NCBI GenBank assembly: GCA_949502025.1
Contig: CATBCG010000071.1
Location: 1-64,000, forward strand
Source: MGBC131033 sp910585655
Lineage (GTDB): Bacteria > Bacillota > Clostridia > Lachnospirales > Lachnospiraceae
DNA length: 64,000 nucleotides
Reading direction: 5' to 3'
In this document: piece by piece, positions 25,135-34,000 of the stretch
How positions within the stretch are numbered: position 1 is the first letter of the stretch
Layout of the letters: each line of letters starts with the position of its first letter
Made by a program: the position numbers and the translations under genes
The notes under the pieces: model-generated
What the model saw: only the letters and a program-made list of their open reading frames with translations
Told to the model about the DNA's origin: nothing
The model's database searches: none

Positions 25135-26187
25135 TTACAATTTCCGACTCAGCACTTCCGGATTTACCGCATACGCCAGCGCAGTATCTTTTGTGATTTT
25201 TCCTTCTTTATAAAGTCGTAAAATATCATTGTCCATCGTCCTCATTCCGGCGTCTGCGCTGGAATAAATCACATTGTCAAGCTGATGTACCTTTCCTTCC
25301 CGGATCATATTTTGAATCGCCGGCGTCACCAGCATAATTTCAAACGCTGGCTCTAACCCGCCGCCAATCACCGGCAGAAGCTGTTGGGAAATGACTGCCC
25401 TTAACACCATCGAAAGCTGGATTCTTACCTGCGCCTGCTGATGAGCCGGAAATACGTCTACTACCCGGTCAATCGTTTTGGCAGCTCCCACTGTATGAAG
25501 CGTAGAAAGCAAAAGCTGCCCCGTTTCTGCGGCTGTCAGCGCTGTCTGGATCGTTTCAAAGTCCCGCATTTCCCCCAGTAAAATCACATCCGGTGTCTGG
25601 CGCAACGCCGCCCGCAGCGCCGTCGCATAGCTTTCGGTATCATGGGAAATTTCCCGCTGGCTGACTAAGCTTTTCTGATGGGAATGGACATATTCTATCG
25701 GATCCTCTAACGTAATGATATGACCGTTTATTTCCCGGTTGATCCGATCTATCAGACAAACCAGCGTCGTAGACTTTCCGCTTCCTGCCGGACCGGTCAC
25801 TAAAATCATTCCGTTTTTGGTATTATACAAATCCATCACCGCCTGCGGAATGTGCATTTTTTCACTATCCGGCAGTCCAAAGGTGACAATACGAATGACC
25901 GCAGCCAGAGAGTTTCGCTGCTTATACGCATTACAGCGGAAACGCCCGGCTCCCGGCATAGAAAATGAAAAATCATCATCGCCGCTTTCTAACAAAACCC
26001 GAATATCCCGACCTGCCAGCTCGTAAATCTGCCTTAACAGCTCCTCCGATATCTCCGGCTTAATCCGTTCGTCTCCAATCGAAAGGATCTCTCCTCTTCG
26101 CTTTAAGCTTACCTCCGAACCAGGAATCAAAAACAAATCCGATCCTCCAAGCTCTAACGCCTTTTGTAAAATCTCCTTTATCTGCAT
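25135..26187 (-). CDS. pilT: PilT-type retraction ATPase of a pilus-like system
   Basis: A 350-residue hexameric secretion ATPase. Walker A is GPAGSGKSTT, the Asp box is near ITLEDPIEYVH, Walker B is DVILLGEMRD and the His box is LSTLHTVGAAKTIDR. The C-terminal PAIQNMIREGK corresponds to the AIRNLI motif that marks PilT rather than PilB/GspE, followed by GMRTMDNDILRLYKEGKIT. It is the last gene of the pilus-like operon; no PilB-type assembly ATPase is in the window. The start at 26187 lies just past the stop of the upstream gene; ATGs 18 and 30 bp upstream would create overlaps. Confidence 0.9.
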   Translation of the reverse strand: MQIKEILQKALELGGSDLFLIPGSEVSLKRRGEILSIGDERIKPEISEELLRQIYELAGRDIRVLLESGDDDFSFSMPGAGRFRCNAYKQRNSLAAVIRIVTFGLPDSEKMHIPQAVMDLYNTKNGMILVTGPAGSGKSTTLVCLIDRINREINGHIITLEDPIEYVHSHQKSLVSQREISHDTESYATALRAALRQTPDVILLGEMRDFETIQTALTAAETGQLLLSTLHTVGAAKTIDRVVDVFPAHQQAQVRIQLSMVLRAVISQQLLPVIGGGLEPAFEIMLVTPAIQNMIREGKVHQLDNVIYSSADAGMRTMDNDILRLYKEGKITKDTALAYAVNPEVLSRKL

Positions 26188-26191
26188 GACT

Positions 26192-26620
26192 TTATTTTCC
26201 TCCATCCCAAACGTCAATATCCTCTTGCGGGTTCCATTCCCCGGTATTTACCAGACCATAACGTATGATTTCATAGCGTTCTTTCGTTCCTGCAGGCTTT
26301 TTTAACACTGCCCGCAACTCCTGCCCTTCTCTTACCGGTTCCACCAGCTCTAAAAGCCCTTCTGTCGAAAACTGTACGCTTCCGTCGCATAGTCCTTTAT
26401 CCGTCTCTGCCAAACGCTCTGCCAGCCTGCCTTCCGCCGCATAATAAGCCGTGATAAATTCTTCGGTTCGGCTGCTCATAGCATGATCGGCTCTGGCTGA
26501 AACCAACGCCAGAATACCAAAGCTGGTCAAAGCCAGTATGATCACAATCATTAACACAGATGCCATCCCTACACCTGTTCCATGCCCGGTTTCTGCTTCC
26601 TGCTTAGTTTCCTTCTTCAT
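26192..26620 (-). CDS. PilX/pilin-like membrane-anchored protein of the pilus locus
   Basis: A 142-residue protein with a charged N-terminus (MKKETKQEAETGHGTG), one transmembrane helix (VLMIVIILALTSFGILAL), an extracellular AYYAAEGRLAERLAETD helix and a C-terminal beta-rich part. The AAEG-R pattern resembles PilX-type minor pilins. There is no Glu at position 5 of the hydrophobic segment. The ATG at 26620 follows GGAGGAG at 7 bp and overlaps the upstream gene by 17 bp. Its role would be as a minor pilin or tip component. Confidence 0.7.
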   Translation of the reverse strand: MKKETKQEAETGHGTGVGMASVLMIVIILALTSFGILALVSARADHAMSSRTEEFITAYYAAEGRLAERLAETDKGLCDGSVQFSTEGLLELVEPVREGQELRAVLKKPAGTKERYEIIRYGLVNTGEWNPQEDIDVWDGGK

Positions 26621-27107
26621 CCTTTTTCTCCTCCGGCACATAGTCCGCCGTGCTACATTCTGCTATCACAGAATCAGTCAGGCGTTCACTCAATACGACT
26701 GTTATTCGGTATACTCTCCCACATTCCTGCTCTTGTTCGGAAACTGCCGCCTCAAAGCAGTACATTCCCTCTCCCTCGGAAAGCAAATACATATCCTCGC
26801 TATACTCTGCATAAAACAATAACGTTCCTTTGTCGCCTGGCGTTTTGTCTGCCTCTCTCTTTTTCCAGCCAAGCTCTGATAAAAACAACGTCTCCACCTC
26901 TGCCGGATCCATCTTCCACTGCTCTAATACATCCTGAATCACGACCAAGCCCAGCGTCTTAGCCTGACTTGTCCGGCTGATTGTCCTCGCCTTTACAAAT
27001 ACCTGTATCAGTACCATCGAGGATAAGGCAAAGAACAAAATCACCAAAACCAACTCCAGCAACGCAGGATTCTTCCGCCCTGTTGTCTTCATAAGCTTTG
27101 CCCTCAT
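26604..27107 (-). CDS. Pilin-like protein with GspI/PilV-type N-terminus
   Basis: A 167-residue protein starting MRAKLMKTTGRKNPALLELV. The segment NPALLELVLVILFFALSS aligns with the prepilin GFTLIELLVVIA box: the Glu at +5 is kept, but the Gly before the cleavage site is replaced by Asn. The rest is a soluble domain with FYAEYSEDMYLL and a beta-rich end. The ATG at 27107 overlaps the upstream TGA (ATGA), so translation is coupled. Confidence 0.72.
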   Translation of the reverse strand: MRAKLMKTTGRKNPALLELVLVILFFALSSMVLIQVFVKARTISRTSQAKTLGLVVIQDVLEQWKMDPAEVETLFLSELGWKKREADKTPGDKGTLLFYAEYSEDMYLLSEGEGMYCFEAAVSEQEQECGRVYRITVVLSERLTDSVIAECSTADYVPEEKKDEEGN

Positions 27108-27604
27108 CCCTCTCTCTTTTGCTTCTCTTTTCTGTTCCGGCAGCATAGATGCAGGCTGCGTTCGTTCCCGGCGGCATCCCACAGCTTAAGGGAAAAAAGC
27201 CCCGGCGTCGGTTCCTCTATGGCAAAATCCGCCGCCTCTATCAATTTTTCTCCGGTTCCCGGTCGAAACGTCTGCCCTGCCGCTCCAAAGTATTCCCAAA
27301 GCATCCCGTCATAATAATAGATCAGCGTTTCATATTCCTCGGTTTGACCGCTCCCGCTGATCGTCAGAACAGAAATCCCTTCCCGTTCCTCTAACCGGAT
27401 ACTTTCCTTTGTATCAGCTTCCAGCCGCAGCTTATTTGCCAAGTAGGAAAAAGAAGTACGGACAGCCGTATTCTCCTCGCCCGTGGCGGCTACCTTACGG
27501 TAAACTCTCGCCCCGACCACTACCAGCAGCAGAGAAAACAGCGCAAACATTCCATAAATCAGAAAAATCAAAAGCCCGTTTGCCGACAGCCTCCGTTCCC
27601 TCAT
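27104..27604 (-). CDS. Pilin-like membrane-anchored protein (DUF4860-like)
   Basis: A 166-residue protein with a single N-terminal helix (LLIFLIYGMFALFSLLLVVV) and an extracellular domain (LIYYYDGMLWEYFGAAGQTF, HLCCRN). The topology is that of a GspJ/ComGF-type pseudopilin, but no canonical prepilin cleavage box with Glu+5 is visible. The ATG at 27604 follows GGGGAGG. It is embedded in the operon, overlapping the next gene by 4 bp. Confidence 0.65.
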   Translation of the reverse strand: MRERRLSANGLLIFLIYGMFALFSLLLVVVGARVYRKVAATGEENTAVRTSFSYLANKLRLEADTKESIRLEEREGISVLTISGSGQTEEYETLIYYYDGMLWEYFGAAGQTFRPGTGEKLIEAADFAIEEPTPGLFSLKLWDAAGNERSLHLCCRNRKEKQKREG

Positions 27605-27640
27605 ATATGCCATCCTCCCCTTTTTATCATCTCTATCCTT

Positions 27641-27961
27641 CTACGGCACCGGTAGCACCCGAATCCTCGGACGTACATTGTCCGCAAAAATTTCATATGT
27701 AACCAAATATTTTTCGGTATCCACCTGAATCCCATAATGTTCTATCAAATACTCTAAGTTTGCCGGATAACGTCCCTCTGTCGCATAACAGGCAACCGTC
27801 GCCTGGGAGAGCGCCTCCTCAAGCAGTTCCCGTTGCTCCTTGTCGGCAGTCTGCTTTAGCCTTCCGCTGCCGATGCCTAACAGCAGCACCGCGCAGAGAA
27901 AAACTCCCAAAAAGCTGCTCCAATGGAGTATGCCGCTTTTTTTCCTTTTATATAAGTGCAT
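27641..27961 (-). CDS. Small pilin-like protein
   Basis: A 106-residue protein with one N-terminal helix (SFLGVFLCAVLLLGIGSG) then LEEALSQATVACYATEGRYPANLEYLIEHYG. The A-x-x-x-CYA-x-EG-x-YP block is characteristic of small clostridial pilin-like proteins, where a helix is followed by a short loop. It is the first of four pilin-like genes after the GspF gene and possibly the major subunit, since it is the smallest. Confidence 0.65.
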   Translation of the reverse strand: MHLYKRKKSGILHWSSFLGVFLCAVLLLGIGSGRLKQTADKEQRELLEEALSQATVACYATEGRYPANLEYLIEHYGIQVDTEKYLVTYEIFADNVRPRIRVLPVP

Positions 27962-27985
27962 ACAGCAGACCTCCTTTGTCTGTCC

Positions 27986-29050
27986 TTATCCGATGGATGT
28001 CATAATGCTGACTAACGGCAGCATAACAGAGAGCAGAATACCGCCGATAATCAGTGTCAAAACACCCACTAAAGCCGGCTCAATCCAGGATACCATTCCC
28101 TGAATTCCTTCTTCCACTTCCCGCTCGTAAATATCTGCCACCTGCTCCATTACCTGATCCGTCCGCCCGGCTTCTACGCCTACCCGGATCATCTTCTGGT
28201 GAAGCGGAGCAAAGAATCCTGTTTGTTCTAAAGCTACCGGAAAATCTCCGTTTTCCTGTAACAGCTCCTGGCAACGTCTGGCTTTTTCGGCGCTTTGGTT
28301 ATCCGACATCAGATCCGGAAGCAGCTCTAACGCATTTTCCAAGCTATAGCCACTAAAAAGCACCATGGAAACCACGGAAGCAAAACGCTGCGCCGCCTGT
28401 TTTTCTAACAAATGCCGGATCGGAGGGCAAAGAGTCTGGCAGATTTTTAGGATTTGCTCTTTTTTCCCCAGACGCCAGGCAAAAAATACGGCAGCTACCA
28501 ACACCAACAGCACCGCTACAAGTACCAATACCGCACGCCCTAAAAATACGCCACTAGAAAGCACTGCTCCGGCTGTTCCGGACAGCTCTGTTCCAAGACT
28601 GCGGAATACGTCGGTAAACACCGGCAGCACCCGGATCACTAAAATCCCGATCACGACTGTCATCATCAACACCAAGACCAATGGATAGGAAACCGCATTA
28701 CGAATCGTTGTACGCAGGCGCCCTTCCTTCTCATAATAATCTCCCAGGGATTCCAGTACGTCGTCCAGCTTTCCCGTCATCTCTCCTACCTGTACCATAT
28801 GCACCATATAAGCCGGAAAGCAGCCTGCCGCCTGTACTCCCTCATAGAGTGTTCCGCCGGATTGAACTCCCTCGTAAATCCGCTCAAAAACAGCGTGATA
28901 GACCGTATCCTGATAGTTCCGGCACAATACCTCCATCCCGTCATATAACGGAATTCCTGACTTTAACATCATGGCTGCCTGACGACAGAACACCGATACC
29001 TCTGCGGCAGGCAGACTTTTATTTTGCCCTTCTGTATTTGTCCTTTTCAT
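27986..29050 (-). CDS. PilC/GspF-type inner-membrane platform protein
   Basis: A 354-residue type II secretion F family protein. Two repeats of the T2SF domain: VSVFCRQAAMMLKSGIPLYDGM at residues 19-40 and RFASVVSMVLFSGYSLENAL near residue 228, each followed by GEMTGKLDDVLESLGDYYE or GVEAGRTDQVMEQVADIYE. Three hydrophobic segments; the last is VLTLIIGGILLSVMLPLVSI. It anchors the ATPase and pilin-assembly reaction. It is shorter than the usual 400 residues because the N-terminal part before the first domain is trimmed. Confidence 0.9.
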   Translation of the reverse strand: MKRTNTEGQNKSLPAAEVSVFCRQAAMMLKSGIPLYDGMEVLCRNYQDTVYHAVFERIYEGVQSGGTLYEGVQAAGCFPAYMVHMVQVGEMTGKLDDVLESLGDYYEKEGRLRTTIRNAVSYPLVLVLMMTVVIGILVIRVLPVFTDVFRSLGTELSGTAGAVLSSGVFLGRAVLVLVAVLLVLVAAVFFAWRLGKKEQILKICQTLCPPIRHLLEKQAAQRFASVVSMVLFSGYSLENALELLPDLMSDNQSAEKARRCQELLQENGDFPVALEQTGFFAPLHQKMIRVGVEAGRTDQVMEQVADIYEREVEEGIQGMVSWIEPALVGVLTLIIGGILLSVMLPLVSIMTSIG

Positions 29051-29062
29051 CCCTTTATCCCC

Positions 29063-29932
29063 CTAATATCTCCGGTCTTGTGTATAATCGGCTTCCTTTC
29101 TGGTAGAATCCGGTCCAAAGGTAGCATCCATCCAAACCCACGCTCCGTCCATATATACCTGGTTCCAGGCATGGTAAAGGTTGTCCGGCTGCACATAGCC
29201 GATCACCAGACGAACCGGAATGTCCTGCGCCCGGAGCATTGCCGCCATCAGAGCGGCATAGTCAAAGCAAATACCCTTTTTTATCTGTAAAATTTCGCTT
29301 AAATCCGGAATATAGCCGCTTTCTACGGTCGCTGCTTTCTCATAATCATACTCTAACAGCCATACCAGATAGTCATAAATCCGCCCGACCTTCTGTTTGT
29401 CCGTTTCCAGACCCTCACACAGATCATAGGAAAGCTTTACGGCGGATTCCTCATTGGTGTACCAGACATATTGGCTTGGAAACAAAAATACCCGATCCTC
29501 GTCCGGCATCGTTACGGAAAGTGCCGTCTGGTAAAGCGGGCTGTATTTCGTCCCTTCTATATTCTGAAACACCGTCACCTCATAATCGCCGTTCCCCATT
29601 TGGAGCGGAAATACTTCATATTCGCCCTTCTGATTCAGATCATAGGTATATTCCTCATCTCCCAAGACAATCCGTACCTTCAGACGAGCCGTCGCACCCG
29701 TACACTTTACCATAATATAGCCATCCTCGGCATGACTGGCGTCTACGGTCACTCCGCTTCCTTCATAGACCTCCGTTCCGGATGCCTCCGGAAGCGGAAG
29801 GTTAATTTCCCCTGTATAAACAGAGCCTGGCTCAATTTCCTGCAGCGAAACCTGTTTCTCATCCTTAGAACAGCCCGACAAAGCAAATAGACAGGCAGCT
29901 CCAAAAAACAGAAGCCATCTCCTGAACTCCAT
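29063..29932 (-). CDS. Transglutaminase-like lipoprotein, first gene of the pilus operon
   Basis: A 289-residue lipoprotein: short signal MEFRRWLLFFGAACLFALSGC. The C-terminal transglutaminase-like cysteine-protease fold has Cys in KKGICFDYAALMAAMLRAQD, His in YHAWNQVYMDGAW and Asp in WMDATFG, a complete catalytic triad. Before it is a beta-sandwich region. Only 12 bp separate it from the platform gene, so the two are one operon. It could process or crosslink surface pili, or trim peptides; the real substrate is unknown. Confidence 0.82.
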   Translation of the reverse strand: MEFRRWLLFFGAACLFALSGCSKDEKQVSLQEIEPGSVYTGEINLPLPEASGTEVYEGSGVTVDASHAEDGYIMVKCTGATARLKVRIVLGDEEYTYDLNQKGEYEVFPLQMGNGDYEVTVFQNIEGTKYSPLYQTALSVTMPDEDRVFLFPSQYVWYTNEESAVKLSYDLCEGLETDKQKVGRIYDYLVWLLEYDYEKAATVESGYIPDLSEILQIKKGICFDYAALMAAMLRAQDIPVRLVIGYVQPDNLYHAWNQVYMDGAWVWMDATFGPDSTRKEADYTQDRRY

Positions 29933-29957
29933 CTGCCAGCCCTCCTTTTTTGCCGCT

Positions 29958-30056
29958 TTACAGCCTCTGTATTGCCCTCTTCTTTGTATATTTTTTTGTT
30001 TTCTTCCTGCTTCTTCCGTCCATATCCCTCCTTTTTGACAGGAGGTTCTCTTTCAT
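29958..30056 (-). CDS. Possible 32-residue basic leader peptide
   Basis: The frame starts at ATG 30056 (GGAG at 8 bp), runs MKENLLSKRRDMDGRSRKKT and ends at TAA 29958, so the product is very basic. It lies in the 5' leader of the pilus operon, 26 bp before the lipoprotein start. It may be a translated leader or chance; the basic composition could come from purine-rich sequence. Confidence 0.25.
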   Translation of the reverse strand: MKENLLSKRRDMDGRSRKKTKKYTKKRAIQRL

Positions 30057-30188
30057 GCCTGAAGCTCCTGCCTTCTTTCGTCAGCAGTTGGTAATAAAAG
30101 CATGAATTTTCCGAACTTAATAGATGATAAGAGACGATATCTGCCGCTGCCGCAGCCTAGAATACAAAAAGAAAATATGCTTTTTCCC

Positions 30189-30217
30189 ATTCTAGCACAA
30201 ATACCCAATAAATACAA
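30189..30217 (-). promoter_or_regulatory. Promoter of the pilus-like operon
   Basis: On the minus strand TTGTAT (30217-30212), 17-bp spacer, TAGAAT (30194-30189), about 255 bp before the lipoprotein start, giving a long leader. Confidence 0.6.
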
Positions 30218-30310
30218 TCTATTTTTTATGCAGCCGTCCAGAAGAAAACCGAACTGACCGACTTCCCTGTTTCCGTCTGGTCGGCTGCCGTTAACCCTAA
30301 GTACTTGTTT

Positions 30311-30841
30311 TTATACGTTTTCTCCCATACTCTGCCGTTCTATCCGGCTCTGCGGGATTTTTACGGTACTGCCTGGGGCAAGCTGTATCATGTTCGGCTG
30401 GTTATCCTGCAAAAACTCCTCTAAGGATAAGGAGAATCTCTCTAAAAGCCCTTCTAACGTATCGCCTGCCTGAATCACATAGAGCATCATGCTTTCTTCG
30501 GTATTCCCATTTGGCTCAGGGCACCGGCGTTCTGTCTGCTCTCCCATTCTGTTTATAGGATTGGTGGTAATTTCTACGTTTTGACCGTCTAGCGGGAACT
30601 CCATCCCAGCTTCCGGCTGGTTCCCTGGCATATCCGGCTGCTCTCCTCCCTGGGTACGCGGAAGAGGCTGCGGTGTCAACGGGATACAAATTTCATCTCC
30701 TACCTGTAGATTATAGACATCCACATAAGGATTTGCCCTTAAAATCAGCGCCAACGGAACCCGGTAGATACGACTGATTTTATAAAGGGAATCTCCTTGC
30801 CTGATCACATACCGAATTCCCTTGCATGTCATAGTTTCCAT
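30311..30841 (-). CDS. Two-LysM-domain protein without signal peptide
   Basis: A 176-residue protein with two LysM domains: RYVIRQGDSLYKISRIYRVP at residues 10-29 and YVIQAGDTLEGLLERFSLSL near residue 120, joined by a Pro/Gly/Gln-rich linker. No signal peptide precedes the first domain. That pattern occurs in spore-envelope proteins such as SafA-like ones, which assemble on the forespore from the mother cell cytoplasm; that link is inference. A TATAAT box lies upstream, but no clear -35. Confidence 0.82.
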   Translation of the reverse strand: METMTCKGIRYVIRQGDSLYKISRIYRVPLALILRANPYVDVYNLQVGDEICIPLTPQPLPRTQGGEQPDMPGNQPEAGMEFPLDGQNVEITTNPINRMGEQTERRCPEPNGNTEESMMLYVIQAGDTLEGLLERFSLSLEEFLQDNQPNMIQLAPGSTVKIPQSRIERQSMGENV

Positions 30842-31023
30842 AACATTCTCCTGTTTTATCCTATTTCCTACTTATTATATGCGCACTTCATAAAAAGTTT
30901 ATATTTTCCGACTACCATTTCCGAAAAAATTGTGTTATGATAGAAAATATTTTGATCTTTTTTACAGATAGAAAAGTCAAATACAAGATGCGCTAAAACC
31001 CATGCGCAGATGGGAGGAATAAT

Positions 31024-34000
31024 ATGTCAGCTCATACATATCGATTGGGAATTGACATTGGATCAACTACAGTTAAAGTAGTATTACTCGATAAAGAAGG
31101 AAACATTTCGTTTTCCGATTATAGACGTCACTATGCAAACATTCAGGAGACGCTTCATGGTCTGCTCTCCGATGCCAAAGCGCTGCTTGGCGAATGTACG
31201 ATTTTACCTATGATTACCGGATCCGGCGGTCTGACGATCTCCGGGCATCTGGATATTCCCTTTATCCAGGAAGTCGTAGCTGTCTCTACTGCTCTAAAAA
31301 CCTACGCCCCGCAGACCGACGTGGCAATCGAGCTGGGCGGTGAGGATGCTAAAATCATCTATTTTACCGGAGGACTTGAACAGCGGATGAACGGTATTTG
31401 TGCAGGCGGTACAGGTTCTTTTATCGATCAGATGGCAACTCTTTTAAAAACGGATGCCGCCGGATTAAACAACTACGCCAAAGAATACAAAGCCATTTAC
31501 CCGATTGCGGCGCGCTGCGGTGTTTTTGCCAAATCCGATATCCAACCTTTGATTAACGAAGGCGCCACAAAGCCGGATCTGGCTGCCTCTATTTTCCAGG
31601 CAGTCGTCAACCAGACCATCAGCGGCTTGGCGTGCGGCAAACCGATTCGGGGAAACGTCGCGTTTTTAGGCGGACCGCTCCACTTTTTAACCGAATTACG
31701 GGCTGCTTTTATCCGTACGTTAAATCTTACAAAGGAGCAGGCGATTATCCCGGAACATTCTCACTTATTTGCTGCCTCCGGCGCCGCGCAGAGCGCCGGT
31801 CCTGGACAACAAACAACATTGGAATTCCTGACGAAACGGCTCTCCGGGCAGATCCATATGGATTTTGAAGTTGCCCGTATGGAGCCGTTGTTTCGGGATC
31901 AGAAGGACTACCAGGACTTTTGTTCCAGGCACAACCAACATTCCGTCAAACGTGGGGATCTCTCCTCTTATCAGGGCAACGCCTACTTAGGAATCGACGC
32001 CGGCTCTACCACTACCAAAGTAGCTCTGATTGCAGAGGATGGCTCTTTATTGTATTCCTTTTACAGCAACAACAACGGCAGCCCTCTCAAAACCGCGATC
32101 CGTTCCCTGCAGGAGATCTATTCCAACCTGCCTGAAAAAGTGCAGATCGTCCGTTCCTGTTCTACCGGCTATGGAGAAGCCCTGATCCAGTCTGCCCTGA
32201 TGTTAGACGAAGGGGAAGTAGAAACCGTTGCCCACTATTATGCCGCTGCTTTTTTTAATCCGGAAGTAGATTGTATCCTGGACATTGGTGGACAGGATAT
32301 GAAATGTATCAAAATCCGCAACCAGACCGTAGACAGCGTTCAGTTAAACGAGGCATGCTCCTCCGGCTGCGGTTCCTTTATTGAAACCTTTGCCAAATCG
32401 CTTAATTACGAAGTCGATGATTTTGCAAAAATTGCGCTGTTTGCCAAGCATCCGATTGACCTTGGCTCCCGCTGTACGGTATTTATGAATTCCAAAGTCA
32501 AACAGGCGCAAAAGGAAGGAGCAGACGTTTCCGATATCTCTGCCGGGCTTGCCTACTCCGTCATAAAAAATGCTTTGTTAAAGGTCATTAAACTGACCGA
32601 TCCGAGAGATTTGGGAGAGCATGTGATCGTCCAGGGCGGCACCTTTTACAACGATGCCGTCCTCCGCAGCTTTGAACGGATCTCCGGCAAAGAAGCAATC
32701 CGTCCGGATATCGCTGGAATTATGGGTGCCTTTGGCGCCGCCCTAATCGCCCGATCCCATTACCAGGGTGAGGAAAGCACTATGCTCTCCCTTTCCCAGA
32801 TCAACGAACTGACCTATGAGACCAAAATGACACGTTGCCAGGGCTGTACCAATCATTGTATGCTGACGGTCAATATTTTTACCGGCGGCAGGCGTTTTAT
32901 CTCCGGCAACCGCTGTGAAAAAGGGCTTGGCAGAGAACGGAGCGCAGAACATATCCCAAACCTGTTTGAATATAAAAGACAGCGGCTGTTTGGCTACGAG
33001 CCGTTATCCGAAGCGCAGGCTTACCGCGGGGTTGTAGGAATTCCCCGTGTCCTAAATATGTATGAAAATTATCCTTTTTGGTTTACCTTTTTTACAAAGC
33101 TGGGGTATCGGGTCATCCTTTCGCCGGAATCGAGCCGCGCCATCTATGAACTGGGTATCGAATCCATTCCAAGCGAGTCCGAATGTTATCCGGCAAAGCT
33201 GGCGCATGGTCATGTGATGTGGCTGGTACGCCAAAAAATTCCTTATATTTTTTACCCTTGCGTTCCTTATGAACGCCTGGAAACCCCGGACGCCAACAAT
33301 CACTACAACTGTCCGATTGTCACCTCCTACGGAGAAAATATCAAAAACAACATGGAAGAGCTAAACGATTCGCAGATCTGTTTTCAGAACCCGTTTCTTT
33401 CCTTTGAAAGCGAAAAGATTTTGACCAAACGGTTAGTGGAAATTTTTTCAAAATCTCCGAAATCCGGCATCTCCCCGATTCCGGAAGCAGAAATCCGCGC
33501 AGCGGCAGCAGCCGGCTGGGCAGAGCTTTTAGCAGTAAAGGCAGATACCCAGCGAAAAGGGGAAGAACTGCTTTCCTATCTGGAAACAAGCGGGAAAAAA
33601 GGGATTGTTCTGGCAGGAAGACCCTATCATTTGGATCCGGAAATCAATCATGGTATCCCGGAACTGATCAGCAGCTATGGTGTCGCTGTCCTGACGGAAG
33701 ATTCTATTTCCCACCTGGGGCATGTAGAACGCCCTCTTCTGGTTATGGATCAATGGATGTACCACAGCAGACTTTATAAGGCAGCCTGTTATGTCAAAGA
33801 AAATCCGCGTTTAGAGTTGATTCAGCTCAATTCTTTCGGCTGCGGTCTTGACGCTGTTACCACGGATCAGGTCAGCGACATTCTGACTTCAGCCGGAAAA
33901 ATTTATACCGTATTAAAAATCGACGAGGTAAGCAACCTTGGCGCTGCCAGAATTCGTATTCGTTCCCTTCTTTCTGCGGTAGCCGACCGAGATGCTAAGC

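Larger units (their letters stand above)
29933..30310. other. Leader and intergenic region before the pilus operon
   Basis: This 378-bp stretch holds the operon promoter (30189-30217), a possible 32-residue leader ORF (29958-30056) and a leader hairpin CCTCC/GGAGG. No known riboswitch pattern was found. The last 60 bp (to 30310) lie past the LysM gene and show no clear terminator. Confidence 0.5.

Noticed and set aside
29933..30310. c-di-GMP riboswitch in the pilus leader
   Set aside because: The leader lacks the GEMM-type core and a clear pseudoknot; only simple hairpins are visible.
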